Part shown: piece by piece, positions 24,878-33,060 of the stretch
Layout of the letters: the number at the start of each line of letters is the position of its first letter
Numbering within the stretch: the stretch's first letter is position 1
NCBI GenBank assembly: GCA_963830385.1
Contig: CAWHMD010000008.1
Span: 372,001 to 436,000 of the forward strand
From: Bog-532 sp963830385
GTDB taxonomy: Bacteria; Actinomycetota; Actinomycetes; Streptosporangiales; Streptosporangiaceae
Length of the DNA stretch: 64,000 nucleotides
Direction of reading: 5' to 3'
Position numbers and translations under genes: made by a program
The notes under the pieces: generated by a model
Seen by the model: the letters and a program-made list of their open reading frames with translations, nothing else
Told to the model about the DNA's origin: nothing
The model's database searches: none

Positions 24878-26003
24878 CGGTGCCCTCCTGTCGGTGCTCC
24901 CGGCTGGGGGCCGCCCAGCGGGCCAGCCAGCGGAACCGCGGCGTTGACGGTGGTGCCCTGCCTGGGAGCGGATTCGATGGTGAGGGTGCCGCCGACCCGG
25001 GCCAGCCGCTGCTCCATGCCGGCCAGCCCGTACCCGCCGCTGCCGTCGGCCGGGCGGGTGGCGGCCGGGTCGAAGCCGGTCCCGTCGTCGGCCACGTCCA
25101 GCAGCAGCGTGTCGCCCGTGTAGCTCAAGGTCAGCTGGACCCGGCCCGCCCGGGCGTGCTTGGCCACGTTGGACAAAGCCTCCTGGGCGGTCCGGAACAG
25201 CGCCGCCTCCACGCCGGCGGCGGCCCGGGCCGGCGTGCCGGTGGTGTCCAGGCGGGCGGTCACCGCGGTCTGCCCGGACCAGTCGCGGGCCAGTTCGGTA
25301 AGGGCTTCCGGCAAGCTGGCCTCCTCCAATTGCCCGGGCCGCAGCGCCCGGACCGAGCGGCGGGCCTCGGTCAGGCTGGACCGGGCCAGCGTGGCCGCCT
25401 GGGCCAGGTGCCGGGACAGCTCGCCCGGGTCCTGGCGGGTGTGCCCGGCCGCTTCCAGCTGAGCGATGATCCCGGTCAGGCCCTGGGCCAGCGTGTCGTG
25501 GATCTCCCCGGCCAGCCGCTGCCGCTCCTCGGTCACCCCGGCCTCGCGGGCCTGCGCCACCAGCTGGGCGTGCAGGCGGCTGTTCTCCTCCATCGACGCG
25601 GCCAGCCGCCGGTTGGCCTCGGCCAGCTCGGCGATGATCTGGCCGCGCTCGACGTTCTGGTCGACCGCGTGGGTGGTGATCCGGGCCGAGTTGTACACCA
25701 GCGCAATCAGCACCACGGCGATCAGCAGGTAGCCGAGCGTGTGGCCGGTTTCGCGGTGTGGGCCGCGAACACCGGCAGCCGCCACCGGGTCGACGAGTCG
25801 CCGCGCAGCCCCAGGCTGGCCACCGCCCACAGGACGGCCGCGGCGGCGGTCAGCGGCACGCCCAGCTCGAGTCGCGCCCACGGGTGGAACGCGCTGGCGG
25901 GCACGGCGAAGGTGATCGCCGCCGACAGGGCCAGCAGCGGCAGCGGCAGCACCTGCCGCATCCGGTTCAGCCGGGCCTGCCACGGGTCGTCGGCCAGAGC
26001 CAT
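24874..26003 (-). pseudogene. NarL-type sensor histidine kinase, frameshifted
   Basis: Translation from ATG 26003, preceded by a near-perfect AGGAGGTGATC, gives an N-terminal membrane region (QVLPLPLLALSAAITFAVPA and following helices) in one frame up to about 25750. The kinase core continues in another frame: GYLLIAVVLIALVYNSA, the phospho-acceptor box GEIHDTLAQGL, NVAKHARAG, DDGTGFDP and GGYGLAGMEQRL. Adding one G in the GCGAAACC stretch would join them as HTAETGHTLGYLL. Either the gene lost one base or the assembly did. The complete protein would have about 376 residues. Translation is coupled to the response regulator. Confidence 0.8.
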
Positions 26004-26092
26004 GATCACCTCCTGTCCCGATCGTGCCACTCGCGGCGCGCGAGCGGATCGTCCGGGTGAGCGGGCCAAGCTGGCTTTCTGGGCCATACCCG

Positions 26093-26112
26093 CATCCTCC
26101 GATCGGAGGATG
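26093..26112. promoter_or_regulatory. 20-bp perfect palindrome in divergent promoter region
   Basis: CATCCTCCGATCGGAGGATG is identical on both strands. It lies in the 126-bp gap between the histidine kinase operon and the DUF6457 gene, 17 bp before the latter's start. A dimeric repressor site is the simplest reading; an RNA hairpin occluding the ribosome binding site is another. Confidence 0.5.
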
Positions 26113-26129
26113 TCTGAAAGGCTGTGACC

Positions 26130-26378
26130 ATGAGCAGCGCGATTGACCGATGGGTGATGGCCGTGGCGCAAGAGCTCGGCGTGACCCCCAATCCCGCCGA
26201 CACCAGGACCATCCTCGCCCTGACCAAGGACGTGGCCCACAACGTCGACCGGCCCGCCGCCCCGGTGACCGCCTACATGGTCGGGATCGCGGTCGGGCAG
26301 GGCTGGCCGCTCCCGCAAGCGATCAAGTGCATCCGCGATCTGGCCGACGGCTGGGAGGGGAGGTCCGAGGAGAGCTGA
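26130..26378 (+). CDS. DUF6457 family protein
   Basis: 82 residues, all-helical composition. It matches the small DUF6457 module (IDRWVMAVAQELGV, then RTILALTKDVAHNVDRPAAPVTAYMVGIAVGQG). In relatives this module is adjacent or fused to MobA-type enzymes, hinting at a role in molybdenum cofactor chemistry; here mobA is 5 kb away. ATG 26130 has GAAAGG 8 nt upstream; a GTG two codons earlier is possible. Convergent with the permease gene. Confidence 0.75.
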   Translation: MSSAIDRWVMAVAQELGVTPNPADTRTILALTKDVAHNVDRPAAPVTAYMVGIAVGQGWPLPQAIKCIRDLADGWEGRSEES

Positions 26379-26407
26379 CCCTTTCCTCGGTATCCGTGGC
26401 CGGCCCC

Positions 26408-27676
26408 TCAGCCGTGGCCGGTGAGCCACAGGCCGGCCCACAGCGCCAGCGTGGCCACCGCCAGCCCGGCCGGGACGGTGGCGAGCCCCAGCCGGGTGAA
26501 CTGGCCGAGGTCCACGTCCTGGTCCCGTTCGGCCAGCAGCCGCCGCCACAGCAGCGTGGCCAGCGAGCCGGCGTAGGTGAGGTTCGGCCCGATGTTGACG
26601 CCGATCAGCACGGCCAGCACCAGCCCGGTGACCACGGCGGCCCCGTGGGTAGCCCCAGCCGTCACGCCCGTCGCGGTGACCGCGGCCAGCAGCACCAGCA
26701 CCGCGGGCAGGTTGTTGACCAGGTTGGCGATGGCGGCGGCCAGGAACGCCACCGCCAGCAGCGCGGGCAGCGACGAACCGTGCGGCAGCAGATACCCGAT
26801 CACGGTGGACAGCCCGTGCGTGCTCAGCGCCTGCACGACCAGCCCCAGCCCCAGCACGAACAGCAGGAACGGGACCGAGGCGGCCCGGCCGATCCCGGCC
26901 ACCGTGATCTGGCGCCGGGCCAGGCCGCGGACGGCCAGCACGCAGGCCCCGGCGGCCGCCGCCCAGGCCGGGCTGACCCCGGCGAACGAGGTCACCGCGA
27001 ACCCGGCCAGCGTGGCCAGCACCACCGCCAGCGCGAACCGCGGAACAGCGTCTTCCGGGCGCCTGCGGGCCGCCTGAAGGCCCTCCGGCGCGGTCAGGTC
27101 GGCCCGGAAAAAGACCCGGAATACCACGTACTCGACCGCGATCGCGGCCAGCCAGGGCAGCGCCATCACGGCGGTGAACCCGCCCAGGCTGAGCCCGCAG
27201 ACCGCGAACGCCAGCAGGTTGGTCAGGTTCGACACCGGCAGCAGCAGCGAGCCGGAGTTGGCCAGGTGGGTGCAGGCGTAGGCGGCCGGCCGGGGGCGCA
27301 GCCGCAGCCGGGTGGTGGTGTCGTGCACCACCGGGGTCAGCAGCACCACCGTGGTGTCCAGGCTGAGCACCGCGGTGGTCACCGAGGCGAGCACGAACGT
27401 CCCGGTCAGCAGCCGCACCGGGTCGCGGCGGCTCCACCGGGCCAGCCGGCCGCCGGCCGCGCTGAACAGGCCCTCGACCTGGCACAGCTGGCCCAGCACG
27501 AGCACCGCGGCCAGGAACCCCACCACCGGGAGCAGCCGCCCGGCTTCTGCCCGGGCCGCGTGCAGCGGCAGCGCCCCGGTGGCGACCACGATGACCGCGC
27601 CGGCCACCGCCATCACGCTGTCGGGCAGCCAGCGGGGCCGGACGACGGCGGCCACCAGGATGGCCACCAGCAGCAC
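26408..27676 (-). CDS. ArsB/NhaD-type anion or sodium transporter
   Basis: 422 residues with about eleven helices, the ion-transporter superfamily fold. Visible: VGFLAAVLVLGQLCQVEGLF, SVTTAVLSLDTTVVLLTPVV (the conserved segment with the TTVVLLTP pattern of ArsB/SLC13-like proteins), ANSGSLLLPVSNLTN and NIGPNLTYAGSLATLLWR, which resembles the ArsB signature. This suggests arsenite or another anion, but no arsR or arsC gene accompanies it, so the substrate stays open. GTG 27676 is the first usable start; an in-frame stop lies shortly upstream. Confidence 0.82.
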   Translation of the reverse strand: MLLVAILVAAVVRPRWLPDSVMAVAGAVIVVATGALPLHAARAEAGRLLPVVGFLAAVLVLGQLCQVEGLFSAAGGRLARWSRRDPVRLLTGTFVLASVTTAVLSLDTTVVLLTPVVHDTTTRLRLRPRPAAYACTHLANSGSLLLPVSNLTNLLAFAVCGLSLGGFTAVMALPWLAAIAVEYVVFRVFFRADLTAPEGLQAARRRPEDAVPRFALAVVLATLAGFAVTSFAGVSPAWAAAAGACVLAVRGLARRQITVAGIGRAASVPFLLFVLGLGLVVQALSTHGLSTVIGYLLPHGSSLPALLAVAFLAAAIANLVNNLPAVLVLLAAVTATGVTAGATHGAAVVTGLVLAVLIGVNIGPNLTYAGSLATLLWRRLLAERDQDVDLGQFTRLGLATVPAGLAVATLALWAGLWLTGHG

Positions 27677-27782
27677 CGCCGCCAGCGCCTCGGCCGGTAC
27701 GCCGGTCAGCGGGCAGGTCCCTGGGTGCTGCGCTGCGCGGTCATTGACTCATTATGTCGGCCAGACCTGGCAGGATAGCGGC

Positions 27783-28688
27783 GTGGCCTCGCTCATGCTG
27801 CTGGACACCGCCTCGCTGTACTACCGCGCGTTCTACGGCGTGCCGGACACCGTCACCGCGCCCGACGGCACACCGGTCAACGCCGTCCGCGGGCTGCTGG
27901 ACATGATCGCCCGGCTGGTCCGTGCCCGCGAACCGGCCCGGCTGGTGGCCTGCATGGACGAGGACTGGCGGCCCGCGTTCCGGGTGCAGGCGGTGCCGTC
28001 CTACAAGGCGCACCGGGTGGCCCAGGGCAACGACGAGCAAACCCCGGACAAGCTGGTCCCGCAGGTGCCGATCATCAACGACGTGCTGGCCGCCACCGGC
28101 TTGGCCGTGGCCGGGGCCAAGGGCTACGAGGCCGACGACGTGATCGCCACCCTCGCCCACCGGGCCGACTGCCCGGTCGACGTGATCACCGGCGACCGGG
28201 ACCTGTTCCAGCTGGTCGACGACGAGCGCGGCGTCCGGATCGTGTACACCGTCCGCGGCCTGAACAAGCTCGACATCATCGACGAGCAGGCGGTGGCCGA
28301 CCGCTACAAGATCCCCGGCCGCGCCTACGCCGACTTCGCGGTGCTGCGCGGCGACCCCAGCGACGGCCTGCCCGGCGTGCCCGGGGTGGGGGAGAAGACC
28401 GCCGCCACGCTGATCAACAAGTTCGGCACGCTGGTGGACCTGCTCGAGGCGCTCGACGCCGGGCACGGCGGCTTCCCGGCCGGCACCCGTAACAAGCTCA
28501 CCGCGGCCCGCGACTACCTGGACGTGGCCCCGGCCGTGGTCCGCACCGCGACCGACGTGCCGCTGCCCGCGCTGGCGGGCGACCTGCCGCTGACCCTGGC
28601 CGACCCGGACCGGCTCCAGCAGCTCGGCGACCGCTGGCGGCTCGGCTCGTCGCTGTCCCGCTTCGTGGCCGCGGTCACCGGGCAGTAG
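27783..28688 (+). CDS. 5'-3' exonuclease (DNA polymerase I N-domain type)
   Basis: 301 residues. Flap/5' nuclease without polymerase domains. Seen: MLLDTASLYYRAFYGVPD, the FRVQAVPSYKAHR arch, acidic metal ligands in GYEADDVIATLA and ITGDRDLFQLVDD, and the helix-hairpin-helix GDPSDGLPGVPGVGEKTAATL. Actinobacteria commonly carry this stand-alone protein besides Pol I; it helps remove RNA primers and flaps. GTG 27783 gives the expected short N-terminus. An M24 peptidase follows 10 bp downstream. Confidence 0.93.
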   Translation: MASLMLLDTASLYYRAFYGVPDTVTAPDGTPVNAVRGLLDMIARLVRAREPARLVACMDEDWRPAFRVQAVPSYKAHRVAQGNDEQTPDKLVPQVPIINDVLAATGLAVAGAKGYEADDVIATLAHRADCPVDVITGDRDLFQLVDDERGVRIVYTVRGLNKLDIIDEQAVADRYKIPGRAYADFAVLRGDPSDGLPGVPGVGEKTAATLINKFGTLVDLLEALDAGHGGFPAGTRNKLTAARDYLDVAPAVVRTATDVPLPALAGDLPLTLADPDRLQQLGDRWRLGSSLSRFVAAVTGQ

Positions 28689-28698
28689 CCTGCTGCCT

Positions 28699-29811
28699 AT
28701 GGCGGATCTTGAGCTGTACCCGGCCAGCCGGGTGGACGAAGTGGCCGCGCGGGTGCGGGCCGAGGGCCTGGACGCGCTGCTGCTGACCCCCGGCGCCGAC
28801 CTGCGCTACGTGACCGGTTACGACGCCAAGCAGCTGGAGCGGCTGACCTGCCTGGTCATCCCGGCCGCGGACCCGGCCTTCCTGGTGGTGCCGCGGCTGG
28901 AGCTGGCGGCCGCCCAGGCGTCACCGGCGTCCGGGCTCGGCCTCGAGCTGGTTCCCTGGGAGGAGACCGAGGACCCCTACGGGCTGATCGCGGGGCGGCT
29001 GGGCGCGGTCGCCAGCACCGGCCTGGCCGACCAGATGTGGGCGCTGATGGTGCTGAAGCTGCGCGACGCGCTCCCCGGGGCCAAGCAGGTGCTGGCCAGC
29101 GCCGCCCTGAGCGATCTGCGCATCCGCAAGAGCGCGGCCGAGGTGGCGGCGCTGCGCGCGGCGGGCGCCGCCATCGACCGGGTGCACGCGCAGGTGCCGG
29201 GCTGGCTGCGGGCCGGCCGGACCGAGCGCCAGGTCGGCGCCATGATCGCCGAGTCGATCCTGGCCGAGGGCCACGCGCAGGTGGACTTCGTGATCGTCGC
29301 CTCCGGGCCGAACGCGGCCAGCCCGCACCACGAGGTCTCGGACCGGGTGCTGCGAGCCGGCGACGCGGTGGTGGTCGACATCGGCGGCATGATGCCGTCC
29401 GGGTACCGGTCGGACTGCACCCGCACCTACGCGATCGGCACTCCGCCGGATGACTTCCTGGCCTACTACCAGGTGCTCAAGGACGCCCAGGAAGCCGCGT
29501 TCGCCGCGGTCCGCCCGGGGGTGCCCGCCGAGCAGATCGACGCCGCCGCCCGCGAGCCGATCACCGCGGCCGGCTACGGGCCGGCCTTCATCCACCGCAC
29601 CGGGCACGGCATCGGCCTGGAGTCGCACGAGGACCCCTACATCGTCGCGGGCAACGCCCAGCCGCTGGCCCCGGGCATGGCGTTCTCGATCGAGCCCGGC
29701 ATCTACCCGGGAGCGAACGGAGCCCGCATCGAGGACATCGTGGTCTGCACCGAGGACGGCGCCGAGCGCCTCAACAACGGCACCCGCGAATTGGTGATCG
29801 TCGACGCCTGA
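28699..29811 (+). CDS. M24B Xaa-Pro peptidase
   Basis: 370 residues. Metallopeptidase removing the residue before proline (PepQ/PepP/creatinase fold). The N-terminal creatinase domain (ADLRYVTGYDAKQLERL) is followed by the pita-bread catalytic domain. Dinuclear metal ligands are seen in VVVDIGGMMPSGYRSDCTRT, HRTGHGIGLESHEDP and SIEPGIYPGANGARIED. Probably cytoplasmic and cotranscribed with the exonuclease. Prolidase versus aminopeptidase P cannot be decided. Confidence 0.92.
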   Translation: MADLELYPASRVDEVAARVRAEGLDALLLTPGADLRYVTGYDAKQLERLTCLVIPAADPAFLVVPRLELAAAQASPASGLGLELVPWEETEDPYGLIAGRLGAVASTGLADQMWALMVLKLRDALPGAKQVLASAALSDLRIRKSAAEVAALRAAGAAIDRVHAQVPGWLRAGRTERQVGAMIAESILAEGHAQVDFVIVASGPNAASPHHEVSDRVLRAGDAVVVDIGGMMPSGYRSDCTRTYAIGTPPDDFLAYYQVLKDAQEAAFAAVRPGVPAEQIDAAAREPITAAGYGPAFIHRTGHGIGLESHEDPYIVAGNAQPLAPGMAFSIEPGIYPGANGARIEDIVVCTEDGAERLNNGTRELVIVDA

Positions 29812-29829
29812 CCCAGGTCCCCGCGTCCG

Positions 29830-30225
29830 CTAGCCCCTTTTCAATACGGAAAATGCCACGGCACGCTGGCTGGTCAGCTCGGCCAGGCGTGTGGTCAGCG
29901 CGGCGTGCACGTCGTCGTAGGCGTCGGACCCGAGCGTGAGGCGCAGCGGCGTCGCCCCCGAGTCGACTTCCTCGACCGAGCCCAGGGCACCGTAGCCGGC
30001 GTTGCTGACGATCACGTCGACGCGGCCCAGCGCCGCGAACGCGTCGGCGACGACCTCGCGGACCTGGCCGGCGTCGGTGACGTCGAGCCGGGCGGTCCAG
30101 AGCCGGCCGCCGTGGGTGGTGCGCAGGTCGTCCAGCGCCTCCGGCCGGCGGGCGGTCGCGGCTACCCGGTCGCCGCGGGCCAGCAGTTGCTCGGTGAGCA
30201 GCCGCCCGAACCCGGACGAGCCCAC
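29830..30225 (-). pseudogene. SDR oxidoreductase remnant with large internal deletion
   Basis: The surviving frame reads GSSGFGRLLTEQLLARGDRV, then VIVSNAGYGALGSVEEV (the NAG motif of classical short-chain dehydrogenases). It jumps straight to the family C-terminus TPLRLTLGSDAYDDVHAAL near 29960. A full SDR has about 280 residues; roughly 140, including the Ser-Tyr-Lys catalytic core, are absent. The N-terminal TGxSRG strand is also lost where it meets the MerR fragment at about 30225. The frame is still open, but it cannot encode a working enzyme. Confidence 0.75.
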
Positions 30226-30229
30226 CTGG

Positions 30230-30475
30230 AGCATCGGTGAGGTCAGCGACCTGACCGGGCTGACCACCCATACCGTGCGCTTCTACGAGCAGGAGGGTCT
30301 GTTCTTCGCCCCGGTCCGCCGCTACGCGCAGCTGGTCCTGCAGGGCGACGGTAACGAGGACGAACGGCTGGAGATCCTGCGCGAACACGAGGCCCGGGTG
30401 CAGCAGCAGGTCGCCGACCTGCAGGATGCGCTGGGCATCATCCACCACAAGGTCGAGCTGTACGCCCAGCGGCTG
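30230..30475 (+). pseudogene. MerR-family regulator remnant
   Basis: The frame reads SIGEVSDLTGLTTHTVRFYE, the MerR helix-turn-helix, then EGLFFAPVRR joined directly to YAQLVLQGDGNEDERLEILR and IIHHKVELYAQRL, the family's coiled-coil end. About 35-40 residues (wing and second helix pair) are missing at the junction near 30322, and the start codon is gone. It lies divergent to the SDR fragment, the arrangement in which such MerR regulators usually control their SDR gene. The 3' end runs into the convergent PAC2 gene without its own stop. Confidence 0.72.
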
Positions 30476-30479
30476 AGTG

Positions 30480-31391
30480 TTAGTTGTCGTTGCGGTCCTG
30501 CTGCTCCAGGAAGCGCTCGAACTGGGCGGCCAGCTCGTCGGCGGTCGGCATCTGGCCGCCGTCCAGGAGGTCGCCGTCCTCGTTGTCGCCGCTCTCGGCG
30601 ATCGCGTCGTACTGCCGTTCCAGCGCCGTCACCAGCTCGGCCACCTCGGTCGACTCGGCCACCTGGCGGTCGATCTCGGAGTTGGTCCGGTCGGCCGCCA
30701 GCCGCAGCGCGTCGCTCGGCAGCTCCAGGCCGGTGACCGCGGTGACCGTGTCCAGCAGCGCCACCGCCGCCTCGGGGTAGACCGCCTGGGACAGGTAGTG
30801 GGGCACGTGCACGGCGAAGCCGAGCGCGTCCCGGCCCGCCTCGCCCAGCCGCAGCTCGATCAGCGCGGCCGCGCTCCCCGGCACCTGCAGCTTGTTCGGC
30901 ATCTGCTGCTGGCCGGTGATCAGCTCGGGCTTGGTCGCGTGGCTGATCACGCCAAGCGGGCGGGTGTGCGGGACACCCATCGGGATGCCCTGGAAGCCGA
31001 TCAGCGGGCCGCTGCCCAGCTGCCCGGAAGCGGCCTGCACGGCCGCCGCGAACAGGTCCCACTCGTGGTCCGGCTCCGGCCCGGTCAGCAGCAGGAACGG
31101 GGTCCCGGCCAGGTCGTGCAGCAGCTGCACGACCAGCTCCGGGTGCTCGTAGGACTCCCAGTGGTCGGTGGAGTAGATCATCGTCGGCCGCCGGGACCGG
31201 TAGTCGATCAGCCGGTCCACGTCGAACGTCGCGACCGTCGCCGGCTCGCAGGTCTCTGCCAGGTGCTCAGCCAGCAGCCGCCCCGCCGCCCCGGCGTCCA
31301 TGAAGCCCTCGAGGTGGTGCAGCATCGGCACGCCGTCCAGGTCCGGCAGGTCCGCACTCAGCTCGAACAGGTCTTCCGGATCATGCTGCAT
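30480..31391 (-). CDS. PAC2 family protein
   Basis: 303 residues. PAC2 proteins resemble eukaryotic proteasome assembly chaperones; in actinobacteria their role is not established. Family features: GFMDAGAAGRLLAEHL, PTMIYSTDHWESYEHPELVV, PFLLLTGPEPDHEWD and HVPHYLSQAVYPEAAVALL. The C-terminus is acidic and predicted helical (EQQDRNDN end). ATG 31391 has no better alternative. Its stop follows the MerR relic directly. Confidence 0.9.
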   Translation of the reverse strand: MQHDPEDLFELSADLPDLDGVPMLHHLEGFMDAGAAGRLLAEHLAETCEPATVATFDVDRLIDYRSRRPTMIYSTDHWESYEHPELVVQLLHDLAGTPFLLLTGPEPDHEWDLFAAAVQAASGQLGSGPLIGFQGIPMGVPHTRPLGVISHATKPELITGQQQMPNKLQVPGSAAALIELRLGEAGRDALGFAVHVPHYLSQAVYPEAAVALLDTVTAVTGLELPSDALRLAADRTNSEIDRQVAESTEVAELVTALERQYDAIAESGDNEDGDLLDGGQMPTADELAAQFERFLEQQDRNDN

Positions 31392-31446
31392 GAGGAAATT
31401 CTCCCACCTTCCGGCACCGCCTGATACCTGGCCCCTACGGGGTCAA

Positions 31447-31486
31447 CACTTGCCCGAGCCCGGGAATGCCCGGGTTCACGCAAGTG
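31447..31486. terminator. Large two-part hairpin
   Basis: CACTTG pairs with CAAGTG at the ends, and GAGCCCGGG pairs with CCCGGGTTC (one G-T pair) around an AATG loop. The structure lies between the UgpC-like ATPase gene and the PAC2 gene, both on the minus strand. It may end readthrough transcripts or belong to the PAC2 leader. Confidence 0.5.
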
Positions 31487-31525
31487 GGCGCGGGTTACGG
31501 AGAGAATGTCTTACCAGACCAGCGA

Positions 31526-31622
31526 GCCCCGGGCCGAAGGCCCGGGGCGAGTGGCTGGTTCTACCGGCAGTACCCCAGCGGGGCGCGAAGCGCAGCGGGG
31601 GTCCGGGGGGTTGTCCCCCCGG
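31526..31622 (-). terminator. Terminator hairpins after the ABC ATPase gene
   Basis: CCGGGGGG, loop TTGT, CCCCCCGG forms an 8-bp stem at 31603-31622, just past the ATPase stop. GCCCCGGGCC, loop GAA, GGCCCGGGGC forms a perfect 10-bp stem at 31526-31548. They are positioned as tandem terminators for the ATPase transcript. Confidence 0.65.
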
Positions 31623-31624
31623 GC

Positions 31625-32857
31625 TCATACCGTCGCGGCCTCCGCGGCGACCCGGGTGGCCTCCGGGTGGCCGATCGACAGGCCGCTGTCGGCGTCGAAG
31701 AACTGCAGCTGGTTGGTGTCGACGGCCAGCTCGAGCGGCGCGTTCGAGCGGACCTTGGACCGGGCCGAGACCCGGGCCGTCCACAGCGACTTGCCGCCGG
31801 CCAGCGCGGCCACGCTCTCGTCCTCACCGTCGTCGCCGGTGGCGGCGTCGGTGATGCTGGAGTGCTGGACCGGCGGAGCGTCGATCATGAAGATCACGTG
31901 GATCTCGCTGCCGAGCTCCTCGGTGACCCCCACCTGGACCGGCATCTTGGCCCAGCTGTCGTCGGCCAGCGTGGCGTCCTCGAAGTCGGACGGGCGTATA
32001 CCGAGGATGATCTTCTTGCCGAGGTACTTGTCCAGGCCCGGCCGCGCGTCGATCAGCGAGGCCGGCACCGGCAGCTTGTAATCGGCGAACGCGACCGAGG
32101 GGCCGTCGTCCCGGCTCAGGTCGGCGGTGACGAAGTTCATCGCCGGGGAGCCGATGAAGCCGGCCACGAACAGGTTGACCGGGGACTCGAACAGGTGCTG
32201 GGGCGTGTCGACCTGCTGCAGCCGCCCGTCCCGCATCACGCAGACCCGGTGGCCGAGGGTCATCGCCTCGACCTGGTCGTGGGTCACGTAGATGGTGGTG
32301 ACGCCGAGCCGCTCGTGCAGCTGGTTCAGGGAGGCCCGCATCGACACGCGGAGCTTGGCGTCCAGGTTGGACAGCGGCTCGTCCATCAGGAACGCCTGCG
32401 GCTCGCGGACGATCGCGCGGCCCATCGCCACCCGCTGGCGCTGGCCACCGGACAGGGCGGCCGGCTTGCGCTTGAGGTACTGCTCGAGGCCGAGCATCTT
32501 GGCCGCCTCGGTGACCCGGCGCTGGATCTCGGTCTTGGGCGTCTTGCGCAGCTGGAGGCCGAAGGCCAGGTTCTGCTCGACGGTCATGTGCGGGTAGAGC
32601 GCGTAGTTCTGGAACACCATGGCGATGTCCCGGTCCTTGGGAGGCAGGTCGTTGACCACCCGGTCGCCGATGCTGATCGTGCCCGAGCTGATCTCCTCCA
32701 GCCCGGCGATCGAACGCAGCGCGGTGGACTTCCCACAGCCGGACGGCCCGACGAGCACCATGAACTCGCCGTCCCTGACTTCCAGCGACATCTGGTCGAT
32801 CGCCTTGACGCCACCGCTGTACACCTTGTCGATTTGGTCGAGGGTTATCTGGGCCAT
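31625..32857 (-). CDS. Sugar ABC transporter ATP-binding protein (UgpC/MsmK family)
   Basis: 410 residues. Energises uptake of one or several oligosaccharides or glycerol-3-phosphate. Walker A GPSGCGKSTALR, Q-loop MVFQNYALYPHMTV, signature LSGGQRQRVAMGRAIVREP, Walker B AFLMDEPLSNLDAKLR and the His switch YVTHDQVEA are complete. The C-terminal TOBE/regulatory part begins around residue 240. A 15-20-residue acidic insert (DAATGDDGEDESVAAL) breaks the TOBE region. No permease or binding protein genes adjoin, as usual for the shared MsmK ATPase of actinobacteria. Divergent from the Lrp gene. Confidence 0.93.
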   Translation of the reverse strand: MAQITLDQIDKVYSGGVKAIDQMSLEVRDGEFMVLVGPSGCGKSTALRSIAGLEEISSGTISIGDRVVNDLPPKDRDIAMVFQNYALYPHMTVEQNLAFGLQLRKTPKTEIQRRVTEAAKMLGLEQYLKRKPAALSGGQRQRVAMGRAIVREPQAFLMDEPLSNLDAKLRVSMRASLNQLHERLGVTTIYVTHDQVEAMTLGHRVCVMRDGRLQQVDTPQHLFESPVNLFVAGFIGSPAMNFVTADLSRDDGPSVAFADYKLPVPASLIDARPGLDKYLGKKIILGIRPSDFEDATLADDSWAKMPVQVGVTEELGSEIHVIFMIDAPPVQHSSITDAATGDDGEDESVAALAGGKSLWTARVSARSKVRSNAPLELAVDTNQLQFFDADSGLSIGHPEATRVAAEAATV

Positions 32858-32918
32858 CGTGCTCCTTTGCTACGGGCTGTCACATCGGTCCCTTTATGAC
32901 ATCTGTCCTGGTGGGAAG

Positions 32919-33045
32919 CGTAACTTTGCCGGTGCCAGCCGTTAAGATCACGGCCGTCAATGTTACGATAGCGTAACGACCGTTACCATTTCGTTATCTT
33001 AGCCCAGAGCGTAACCTTCGTGACCCCCGCGAGCGCCGGCGTAAC
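32919..33045. promoter_or_regulatory. Array of GTTACG/CGTAAC half-sites
   Basis: The divergent promoter region holds CGTAAC at 32919, a perfect dyad GTTACG-ATAG-CGTAAC at 32962-32977, CGTTAC at 32981, CGTTAT at 32992 and CGTAAC at 33010 and 33040. Such phased half-sites fit the wrapped oligomers of Lrp/AsnC regulators, whose gene starts at 33061. Confidence 0.5.
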
Positions 33046-33060
33046 CAGTACCTTTGGCGG

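Noticed and set aside
25722..27485. 587-residue open frame opposite the start of DUF6457 and into the permease region
   Set aside because: Only its last ~95 residues are real: they are the N-terminus of the frameshifted histidine kinase. The rest is an alternative frame of the permease gene.
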